Source of the DNA: Phycisphaerales bacterium | Lineage (GTDB): Bacteria; Planctomycetota; Phycisphaerae; UBA1845; PWPN01 | Direction of reading: 5' to 3' | Assembly: GCA_012729595.1 (NCBI GenBank) | Contig: JAAYCU010000128.1 | Location: forward strand, 1-35,626 | Length of the DNA: 35,626 bases | In this document: positions 27,962-35,626 of the stretch, piece after piece | Position numbering within the stretch: the stretch's first letter is position 1 | Layout: each line of letters opens with the position of its first letter | Program-made: the position numbers and the translations under genes | The notes under the pieces: model-generated | Database searches by the model: none | The model's input: the letters and a program-made list of their open reading frames with translations, nothing else | What the model was told of the DNA's origin: nothing

Positions 27962-28759
27962 TTAACTCGACTGATCGTCGACAATAATAACCTGCCCCCC
28001 CGCCTGGGCAAGCTTGCGGGCAAACTCCGGAGCAATTCCAGAATTGGTGATTAAGCCGCTCCATTCACGCAGGTTGCGCATCCGTATCAGGGAAGTACGC
28101 CCCATCTTGGTATGATCGGCCACGACGTAAATACGGCCCACCGGCTGGTCGATACGACTCAATATACTGGCCAGATCGGGCGAGGCCTGATAAAGGTTGC
28201 CTTGTTCGTCGATGGCATCGGCCCCGGTGAAGGCTACGTCCGGCCGGATCATTTCCAGGTTCGTTTCCGTGACCACGCCGGTCAAATCCGGCTCATCGTG
28301 TCGCAGGTAACCACCCATCAACAACAGTGAGATCCCTTCGCATCCGTACAATGTTGAAGCAATGGGCAGAGAGGCGGTCACCACCGTCAGGTTTCTCCGA
28401 TATCGTAATTGCTCGGCGATAGCCAGGGTTGTCGTTCCCGAATCCAGTAATACGGATTCGCCATCGGCGATCAGTTCGACCGCCTTGGAGGCGATGGCCG
28501 TCTTTGCCGCACGCTGCACCTGGGCGCGTTGCAGGTAACGAAACTCGAAACTGATCCGGGAGGTGGGCGTCGCTCCTCCATGCGTACGCATGATCCGGCC
28601 GCCATCCTTGAGAATTTGCAGATCCCGCCGAATAGTCATCGAACTGACCGCGAACCTGGCGGCCAGAGCCTCGACCGAGCATTCCCCCTGCTCCTGCAGC
28701 AGTTGGAGAATATGGTTGCGACGGGCATCAGGGCCATGACTAGATAATGATTGTTTCAT
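27962..28759 (-). CDS. DeoR/GlpR-family transcriptional regulator
   Basis: RRNHILQLLQEQGECSVEALAARFAVSSMTIRRDLQILKDGGRIMRTHGGA; sensor domain ESVLLDSGTTTLAIAEQL, DVAFTGADAIDEQGNLY, YVVADHTKMGRTSLIRM. Confidence 0.95.
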   Translation of the reverse strand: MKQSLSSHGPDARRNHILQLLQEQGECSVEALAARFAVSSMTIRRDLQILKDGGRIMRTHGGATPTSRISFEFRYLQRAQVQRAAKTAIASKAVELIADGESVLLDSGTTTLAIAEQLRYRRNLTVVTASLPIASTLYGCEGISLLLMGGYLRHDEPDLTGVVTETNLEMIRPDVAFTGADAIDEQGNLYQASPDLASILSRIDQPVGRIYVVADHTKMGRTSLIRMRNLREWSGLITNSGIAPEFARKLAQAGGQVIIVDDQSS

Positions 28760-28799
28760 GTTCGATATTGTTTATATCGAACATTACAGGTCTTGTCAA
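28758..28799 (-). promoter_or_regulatory. Putative promoter and operator of the DeoR gene/cluster
   Basis: Minus strand TTGACA (28794-28799), 17-nt spacer, TATAAA (28771-28776). Palindrome ATGTTCGATAT-TGTTT-ATATCGAACAT (28758-28784) covers the -10 and the start codon. Confidence 0.75.
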
Positions 28800-29233
28800 G
28801 CTTGATATCCGTAAGCAAACGCAATAGGCTGTGCATCTACAATCATTCGATAGGATTAAGAGATATGCATGATCGAAAGCCTCGCCAAGCCGATATCACG
28901 ACTAATAGGGGCTTAAAAGGGAATATCTACATGACAACGCCGGAATCGGTAACTAAGCCGGCCTGACACTAATCACTGTTCATTCGAACACTTATTGCCC
29001 TCTTTCGCACACATATTCACCATCAATGTTCTCCTTGGTATCCGAAAGGGATATGTGATGATACCCGCTATCCTTATCGCATCATCATAACCACTGCCCA
29101 AAAACCCTTGCTCGACCGGTGGCTTGATACTGAAGAAAACTCGCTAAGCGCAGAGAAATACCGGCATAAGGCCTAAATATGCCAACTGGCCTCATTAATC
29201 GCGATGGCAATACCAATAAACCAAGAATCAATG

Positions 29234-30448
29234 CTAAGAGTCGAGCGTGTACTGCGGAATCTTAAGCGTTTCACCGTCGCGCATAGCGGATTGATGAGCG
29301 AGGATGCCCGCAACCGTGTTGTTCAGGGCGGCCGCCACATGGCAGACCGGAAGACGGTTTAGCAGTATCGCGGTAATGAAGTCCTCGGTCAGATACCCGT
29401 GCGAGCCACCATGCCCGCCCGCAGGCATACCGGGAGGTAACGGAAGTTTCTCTTGGCGGACCTTCTGAACATCCGCTTGGCCGGTATATTTGCTCTCGTA
29501 AGTGCCCTTCTGGCCGTATATACGCCCTTTCTCGCCGTGCGCCCCAGGCATATCCCAGCTCACTGCCATCCGAGCCATACCACCCTCGCTGGTTCTAAAT
29601 AGAGCGATTTCCGTTGCATACGGGTTGTTGTATCGGTTTCGGCTGGGCTGAAAATCGGCCAGCAGGCTTGGCATCGCCAGGCAAGTAACTTCAGTAAATG
29701 CGCCGTTCGTCACGTCAATATAGAAGGAGTTCGAGTGCGTCGGATAGTATTGCGGCGGAAGACCCACGCGCCAATCATTATAAGATGCGATGGGTTTGGG
29801 CATGTAGTGGTAGTATTCGCCTTCGGAATAGATAAGTTTGCCAAAGCCGCCGGCTTGATAGATTGCCCGCATGGCGTAAATCTGCTGACGAAACGCGGAG
29901 GTCTCGTACATCGCATAGACCAAGCCGGTCTGCTTGACCGTGGCCAGCAGGACATCCGCCAACTCCAACTGCTCCTGGCCGAACACTGCGGGTACGGCCG
30001 AGGCCACGTGCAGGCCCCGTTTGAGACCCTTGATGCAAAGCTCGGCGTGGCTTGGCGCATCCGTGGCGATAAATACCGCTTCAATCTCCCGGTCCTTCTC
30101 GTACATCTCCTCGCACGAGGAATAGGTCTGCCGTGCCCCGACAGCCTTAGCGAGCGCCTGACAGCGTTCTGGAAATAAATCCGCGGCGGCCACCACCTCC
30201 ACATTCGGATGCTTCTGAAACCCGAAGGACGCGCCGAACTTGCATACGCCGTAGCCGACGATACCTACTTTTATCTTGCGATCGGACACAGATCGCCATT
30301 CCCCATCCTGAATCTTACCCGCATCGGTTTCATCAAAACCCGCAATATCCGGCATAGACGCCGTAGTCGATCCCCCCACGGCGGACGCCCCTGCACCAAG
30401 CACAACCGCCCCTTTGAAGAAATCCCGCCGTGATAATACTTGTGCCAT
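29234..30448 (-). CDS. Gfo/Idh/MocA family oxidoreductase with Tat signal
   Basis: N-terminus LSRRDFFKGAVVLGAGASAVGG (twin-arginine), then IKVGIVGYGVCKFGASFGFQKHPNVEVVAAADLFPERCQALAKAVG...AVFIATDAPSHAELCIKGLKRGLHVASAVPAVF. Confidence 0.92.
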   Translation of the reverse strand: MAQVLSRRDFFKGAVVLGAGASAVGGSTTASMPDIAGFDETDAGKIQDGEWRSVSDRKIKVGIVGYGVCKFGASFGFQKHPNVEVVAAADLFPERCQALAKAVGARQTYSSCEEMYEKDREIEAVFIATDAPSHAELCIKGLKRGLHVASAVPAVFGQEQLELADVLLATVKQTGLVYAMYETSAFRQQIYAMRAIYQAGGFGKLIYSEGEYYHYMPKPIASYNDWRVGLPPQYYPTHSNSFYIDVTNGAFTEVTCLAMPSLLADFQPSRNRYNNPYATEIALFRTSEGGMARMAVSWDMPGAHGEKGRIYGQKGTYESKYTGQADVQKVRQEKLPLPPGMPAGGHGGSHGYLTEDFITAILLNRLPVCHVAAALNNTVAGILAHQSAMRDGETLKIPQYTLDS

Positions 30449-30573
30449 TATTTTTTCTCCTGACTATGCACCCCAAAGGGTATTTCGATCGCCATGCGGA
30501 CGCGGCCTAATATACTTAATGCAAATAACATGATCAACACGCGATTATACGACAAGACCCAGCGTCAATCTCC

Positions 30574-30635
30574 GCCATTATGGCAATAATTTGACGCATT
30601 GGCTCCGCAACGTACACTATGCGCATTGCCATTAT
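30574..30635 (+). promoter_or_regulatory. Putative promoter flanked by repeated ATTGCCAT/ATGGCAAT sites
   Basis: TTGACG (30591-30596), 16-nt spacer, TACACT (30613-30618). Flanked by GCCATTATGGCAAT (30574-30587) and ATTGCCATTAT (30625-30635). Confidence 0.4.
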
Positions 30636-30688
30636 TCCTCGGAAGGACGTTCTGACTATTCACGACTCTATTCTGGAAAGGAATATCC

Positions 30689-33355
30689 ATGCGAAATACG
30701 TTAACAACGTCTTATCTGATCTCCGCAGCGATTCTGCTCAATAGTGCGTCAGCGGCAACCACTCTCAATCACTATTACGCTCACGACGCCGTCGAGGACG
30801 AACACGGGGTCATCGCCCCGTGGTACACTGGACAAAACGGCCAATGTGACGCCCGCATCCGAGTGGCCGCCGAGACCCTGAAGCGATATCCCTGGACCGA
30901 CCCCCATAAAACGCCAAGATCCCTGCCCGAGTATATTTACAGCGGACATTGGCGAATATCCGAGGACGGAACCATTAGCATCCCCCGGATTTCGGACTTG
31001 CACAACGGAGATTATGGCCAACGCGCGGCCTACACCATTGGCGCCTTGATCGAGTATTATCGTTACACTGGCGATGCTGCTGCCTTGGCACATGTCACGC
31101 TGTATGCCAATGCTCTTCTGGATTTTGCCCTGACGCCTGAGGATCACCCGTGGCCGCGATTCCCCATCAGTGTTCCCGTACGCGGCATACCTTACGGCCA
31201 GGCCGATCCACGTGGTTTCATGCAACTGGACATTGTCGGCGAGATCGGGGTCTGGATGGTTCGGGCCGCCCAGATCATCGGAAACGAGCAGTGGATGAAT
31301 GCCGCCACGCATTGGGCCGACCTGCTGGCCGAACGACGCCTGTCCGAACCGGGGCTATGCCCTTGGCCGCGATACGCGAACCCCTGGCACGTACCCTGGG
31401 AAGACCGCGCTACCGGGGGAGTCGTCTACCTCCTGGAATTTTTCGACGAGCTGATCCGCTCGGGTTATACCGGGAGGGACGATGCCCTGCTTCAGGCCCG
31501 CGAGGCCGGTATGGCCTATTTGCGAGATGTCCTGCTGCCGGACTGGACCGGGTACGACACTTGGGGAAGAAATTACTGGGATTGGGGTAGCTCTACCCAG
31601 GTTCAAAATGTGACGACGTTTACGGCTCGCTACCTGATGAACTATCCCGAGGAATTCCCCAACTGGCCGTGCGATGCGCGAAACATCCTGACCCTTTTCC
31701 TGAATCGCGCCGGGGTTAATTCGGCTTCAAACGCAGACACTTTCAGCGGGGCCTGGGCGTACCCGGAATCGCGGACATGCTGCGACCGATCACTGGTCTA
31801 TGCCCCGCAGGAGGTAGCCACGGCCTTTGCCCAATACGGCGCACAGGCCGACAGCGAATGGGCCCGTGAGATGGCCCGCCGCAAGATTATCCTGAACACC
31901 TATGATTTTCATGAAAACGGGGTAGTTGAGGATTTGATCGACGGGGGCGCTTATATCCACAAAACATGGTTCAAGATAGCTCATCCCTGGGTACTCAAGA
32001 ACATCTTGCACGCCATGGCCTGGATGCCGGAGCTTTTCGGCGCTGCCCGAGAAAACCACATCATGCGTAACACGTCGGTGGTCACCAATGTTGTCTATGA
32101 CGAGGGCCTGATCCGGTTTGACACGCATGACGCCCCGGCCGGCACGGTTACGGTCCTGCGTCTGGCTTATACTCCGCAGGAGATCCTGGCGGGCAACAAA
32201 CCACTCAAAGTAAATAATGAAGGCAATGGCTACCAGGTTCTGGACCTGCCTAGCGGCGATAAGATAGTCACCGTAAGACATGAGGGCCATACGTCCATTA
32301 CGATCCGGGGGGATGACCCACAGGAATCCATCACGGAACCGGCTTTAAGTTTCTGTAAAGAATGGATCGTGGAAACGGTACAGGGCGTCTCCTGCCGGGT
32401 AGCCGCCGCACCAGACGCGACTCTTACCGTGCCGTTTACCGGCAATCAGATCCGTCTGCTGGGCGGTTTTGCTCCCGATGGCGGCCTTGCGGATATTTAT
32501 CTCGACGGCCAGAAACAACTGGTCGGAATAGACTGCTGGAATCCGACCCCCCGATTCGATCAGGTGCTGTATTACCGCAACGGATTAAGTAACGGCCCGC
32601 ATGAATTGAAGATCGTTACCCGAGGGGCGGGGAATCCCTACTCGCAAGGGTCGCGGATATTCGTGCAGAAGGCCCTCTCCTCGGCTGCCACCGGTACGCA
32701 GGATTTTGGATCCGGCGGTGGTCCGACCGATGCCCAACGCATGATTTTCGGGTACACGAAGCGTACCGATTATGTCGATACGCAAGGCCATGCTTGGCGG
32801 CCGGGCACGGAATTCATAATTCGATTAAATTCAAGGGGCGATTCAGTGGCCGCCTCCTGGCGTACCCAGCCACGCCAGATGCTAATTGCCGGCACGGAAG
32901 ATCCGGAACTCTATCGGTATGGCGTACGCGGAAAGGATTTCTGGGTTGATGTTACCGTCGGGCCCGGCACTTATCATGCCCGCCTCAAATTCATGGAATC
33001 CAGGGTTATCGATCCCAAGTTACGCTGTGTCAGCGTCTCGGTGAACGGCCGGGAAATGATCACAAATATGGATGTTGCGGCCACCGCTGCCCAAGAGATG
33101 GATTCCGCCCTGCTTGGGGATGATCAGCCCAGTTGGCAACAGAAATGGCCTCTTATCCATGGAATGCGTCGCGCAGTAGATGTCGTGCTGAACGACCTGG
33201 AACCGGTGAATGGCATAATTTCCATCCGCTTCCAGAACACCTTGGGTGGCCAGGCGGAGATTCAGGCTATCGAGGTCGGCCCGGGAGATGGCGGCCGGGG
33301 CGTGGTTCCGGTTTCTGTGCCGGCCGAGTCCCAACCGGAATCCGGTAGTAAGTAA
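30689..33355 (+). CDS. Secreted 888-aa (alpha/alpha)-toroid-like protein, putative glycoside hydrolase/lyase, with C-terminal carbohydrate-binding/malectin-like regions
   Basis: Signal peptide MRNTLTTSYLISAAILLNSASAA; aromatic-rich helical core (YTIGALIEYYRYTGDAAALAHVTLYANALLDFA..., GGVVYLLEFFDELIRSGYTGRDDALLQAREAGMAYLRDVLLPDW); C-terminal FWVDVTVGPGTYHARLKFMESRV...CVSVSVNGREMITNMDVAATA resembles malectin-like domains. Good SD (ggaaagga). Confidence 0.72.
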   Translation: MRNTLTTSYLISAAILLNSASAATTLNHYYAHDAVEDEHGVIAPWYTGQNGQCDARIRVAAETLKRYPWTDPHKTPRSLPEYIYSGHWRISEDGTISIPRISDLHNGDYGQRAAYTIGALIEYYRYTGDAAALAHVTLYANALLDFALTPEDHPWPRFPISVPVRGIPYGQADPRGFMQLDIVGEIGVWMVRAAQIIGNEQWMNAATHWADLLAERRLSEPGLCPWPRYANPWHVPWEDRATGGVVYLLEFFDELIRSGYTGRDDALLQAREAGMAYLRDVLLPDWTGYDTWGRNYWDWGSSTQVQNVTTFTARYLMNYPEEFPNWPCDARNILTLFLNRAGVNSASNADTFSGAWAYPESRTCCDRSLVYAPQEVATAFAQYGAQADSEWAREMARRKIILNTYDFHENGVVEDLIDGGAYIHKTWFKIAHPWVLKNILHAMAWMPELFGAARENHIMRNTSVVTNVVYDEGLIRFDTHDAPAGTVTVLRLAYTPQEILAGNKPLKVNNEGNGYQVLDLPSGDKIVTVRHEGHTSITIRGDDPQESITEPALSFCKEWIVETVQGVSCRVAAAPDATLTVPFTGNQIRLLGGFAPDGGLADIYLDGQKQLVGIDCWNPTPRFDQVLYYRNGLSNGPHELKIVTRGAGNPYSQGSRIFVQKALSSAATGTQDFGSGGGPTDAQRMIFGYTKRTDYVDTQGHAWRPGTEFIIRLNSRGDSVAASWRTQPRQMLIAGTEDPELYRYGVRGKDFWVDVTVGPGTYHARLKFMESRVIDPKLRCVSVSVNGREMITNMDVAATAAQEMDSALLGDDQPSWQQKWPLIHGMRRAVDVVLNDLEPVNGIISIRFQNTLGGQAEIQAIEVGPGDGGRGVVPVSVPAESQPESGSK

Positions 33356-33377
33356 GGAACCAGATGAGGAATATCGC

Positions 33378-34550
33378 GTGACGACCAAAGGTTATCAGCT
33401 TTTCGAGAACACTTGGGAACCAAGGGCTCGCCTGGCGTGGGATACGCTGCATATGCGGCCGACAAAAGGCATCCCTTCCTGGTTGATTCATGTGATGAAT
33501 ATTCCCTTCATGGAACAGATTACCGGACACCGGCCGGGCGATTATCAGCGCATGCCTGACCAGGTTTATCTGGCTTTTGAAAGATGGGCTGGGGCCTGTT
33601 ACATCGACCAATACCTGGCGGATAATGCCCTGACCATGGGGCAGGAAGGCTACACTGCCGACACCGAACACGGTGCGACTACGGGAGCCGCGGAAATAGT
33701 CCTTGACGGGATGGTCATTGACTCTCCCGAAGCCGTCGCGGAACACCTGGAGCGTTTCGTGCTCCCCCGTCGCCAGCAAGAGATCGACACCTTCGATCCC
33801 GATAACCCCAGGCACGTGGGGCATTTGATTTCCCAAGAATATCAATGGCAAGTGCTGTTTGGCCCTGATCTCCTTAAGGGGCCATATACGGACGGTTTCC
33901 AGAGTTTTCCCACTCTGCATTACGAGAGTTATGGATATACCAATTACTTCATGGCCTACGCCCTATTTCCCGATATCATGGCCCGGGATTTTAACCAACA
34001 GGCGGATTTGGCCGTCCTAAAAAACCGGGTAGCGGCCCGGGCCATTATTGAGGGGCATCTGCCGCGTCTTATTCGCTTGGACCACGACATGGCCGACTCC
34101 CGCTCGACCCTCGTCAACATCAAATCCCTGGACGAAATCTGGTTTCCGCAGTTCGCCCGCTCCATCCAACCGTTCCTTGATGCCGGAATTCGTTTGATCT
34201 GGCATTGCGATGGCAATCTGATGGACATGGTCCCACGACTTCTCGAAGCGGGTCTTGGCGGCTTCCAGGGATTCCAATACGAGGACGGAATGGACTACCA
34301 ACGTATCTGCCGTATGACCGATCGCAACGGAAATCCTTTATTCATTATCGCCGGGGTATCGGTCACCAAGACCCTGCCCTTCGGGACAAAACAGGACGTG
34401 GTCGACCAGATGAAATGGTTGGTTCAAAATGGACCGCCCATTGGCCTGATGCTCGGAGCCAGTAGCAGTATCGTGCCGGGGACATCACTCGAAAACATCC
34501 AGGCTCTTCGGGAAGGATTATTATTCTTTCAAGAGCACGGCCGAACCTGA
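33378..34550 (+). CDS. Uroporphyrinogen decarboxylase (URO-D)-like family protein
   Basis: IRLIWHCDGNLMDMVPRLLEAGLGGFQGFQYEDGMDYQRICRMT and GLMLGASSSIVPGTSLENIQALREGLLFF resemble URO-D/MtaA-type proteins. GTG at 33378 (gagga upstream) preferred over 33246. Confidence 0.75.
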   Translation: MTTKGYQLFENTWEPRARLAWDTLHMRPTKGIPSWLIHVMNIPFMEQITGHRPGDYQRMPDQVYLAFERWAGACYIDQYLADNALTMGQEGYTADTEHGATTGAAEIVLDGMVIDSPEAVAEHLERFVLPRRQQEIDTFDPDNPRHVGHLISQEYQWQVLFGPDLLKGPYTDGFQSFPTLHYESYGYTNYFMAYALFPDIMARDFNQQADLAVLKNRVAARAIIEGHLPRLIRLDHDMADSRSTLVNIKSLDEIWFPQFARSIQPFLDAGIRLIWHCDGNLMDMVPRLLEAGLGGFQGFQYEDGMDYQRICRMTDRNGNPLFIIAGVSVTKTLPFGTKQDVVDQMKWLVQNGPPIGLMLGASSSIVPGTSLENIQALREGLLFFQEHGRT

Positions 34551-34713
34551 GTCCCGTCTATGACGAGTCGACCCTTGTGGCGTCGGGTATGGCCCGACAT
34601 GTATCTTAATCTATCGTTGCTCCTTGGCAGAGGCATTCTGGCCGAGTAGCATCATGCAAATGTGCCCCGCTCAATCGGTCAAGACCATCCACATTGCCAA
34701 GACTCTCTTGGGC

Positions 34714-35487
34714 ATGACGAGGAGGGTTATTGTCGGTACGACACTCTCGCTCACCCTGATATGCGCAGGGTTCGGCTGCGGTGAGCACAACCTATTGATA
34801 CCCGATCCGGCCATTCGCTACCTCGTATTCGGCGATTCCAGTATTTCCGGACATCCAAGTCGCAACATACCGGATATCCTGCCTGAGTTATTAGGCCAGC
34901 CCAAAGAAACGTTTGCCAACCAGGGCCAAGGTGGAGAAACAGCAAGTGCAGGCCTTGAACGGCTGCGTCGGATCCTCTCCTTGGGCGTGTACCCGAACGC
35001 CCACACCTTACTGTACTGGGAGGGCGGAGCGGACATCATTAACCTGATTCGCGAAGTTGATATACTGCTGTTGTTCTCGCCGGATGCGGCGGACTACCCC
35101 GATTTCAGCCGGCTGAACGAAGTACTCGCACACGTTCAAGATACCGTCGAAACTGTTATCGCCGAGGGGCGGACCGCCGGCCTGAACGTCTATGTCGCGA
35201 CATACTTCTCCTTAAGGGAAGCGGTTACTCCGTGTGATCCATTGTTTCTGGACATCATCCTGCCGGCTCAAGCTCGAAACGCGAACGTCTACGTATTACT
35301 CCTGAACGGGCGTATCCGTCTGGCGGCCATAAACCAAGGGGCGGTCGTCGTCGAAGTAGCGTCAGCGGATGACCTTCTGCACAACGACGAAGCCAACTTC
35401 CTTAACTGCAATCACCTCAGTACCCAAGGGAACGAAATCGTTGCCCGTATTTTCGCGGACACCCTCCGCCAAGGCGAAGGCGATTAA
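34714..35487 (+). CDS. SGNH/GDSL-type hydrolase, exported
   Basis: Signal segment MTRRVIVGTTLSLTLICAGFGCGE, then IRYLVFGDSSISGHPSRNIPDILPELL (block I GDS), NQGQGGETASAGLERL, LLYWEGGADIINL, and C-terminal NCNHLSTQGNEIVARIFADTL (D/N-x-x-H block). Confidence 0.8.
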   Translation: MTRRVIVGTTLSLTLICAGFGCGEHNLLIPDPAIRYLVFGDSSISGHPSRNIPDILPELLGQPKETFANQGQGGETASAGLERLRRILSLGVYPNAHTLLYWEGGADIINLIREVDILLLFSPDAADYPDFSRLNEVLAHVQDTVETVIAEGRTAGLNVYVATYFSLREAVTPCDPLFLDIILPAQARNANVYVLLLNGRIRLAAINQGAVVVEVASADDLLHNDEANFLNCNHLSTQGNEIVARIFADTLRQGEGD

Positions 35488-35626
35488 GACAACCGTCTGC
35501 TCCTCCCACCTTGCCCCCGTCGCCAGGAATCGCCCGTCTCGCCCAGAATAATCTTGTCTACGCTCGATCCGAACCTCGGGCCAGCCCCTTGCGGGCATTC
35601 GCAATCGTGCCGAAAATATATGGACG

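Noticed and set aside
1-35626. CRISPR arrays, tRNA or rRNA genes, phage or transposase genes
   Set aside because: No regularly spaced direct repeats, tRNA cloverleaf/TPsiC signatures, rRNA motifs or transposase/integrase motifs were seen. A tRNAscan/Infernal run would be decisive.

Overview
The window reads as a chromosomal segment of a Gram-negative bacterium. Gene content (secreted GH-like proteins, several Gfo/Idh/MocA oxidoreductases, a Tat-signal oxidoreductase, LPS heptose genes) suggests a Planctomycetes/PVC-type genome, but that lineage is inference only. Left half: envelope and polysaccharide genes (sugar transferase, decayed WecG/TagA-like remnant, 1030-aa O-antigen ligase/TPR protein, MurJ, WaaF-like and RfaE2/HldE-C-like genes) plus housekeeping genes (PduO-type adenosyltransferase, cimA, coaD, gnd, orphan histidine kinase). 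Right half: a mostly minus-strand sugar-catabolism cluster (DeoR regulator, DhnA-type aldolase, amidohydrolase, class-III aminotransferase, L-fucose/arabinose isomerase-like protein, FGGY kinase, SSS symporter, Gfo/Idh/MocA), then a Tat-exported Gfo/Idh/MocA protein, an 888-aa secreted toroid/malectin-like protein, a URO-D-like protein and an SGNH hydrolase. The strongest signal outside the ORF track is upstream of citramalate synthase (cimA): a 31-codon candidate leader peptide ending V-I-I-I-G-I-I-H-Y-L-stop, mutually exclusive antiterminator/terminator helices, and a U-tract just before the cimA start. It looks like an isoleucine-responsive ribosome-mediated attenuator. Other notable signals: an 11-bp-arm palindrome on a near-consensus promoter at the DeoR gene, a perfect 25-nt inverted repeat with further copies inside the catabolic operon, and two genes missing from the ORF track (an edge-truncated GH-like CDS and a 59-aa exported small protein).
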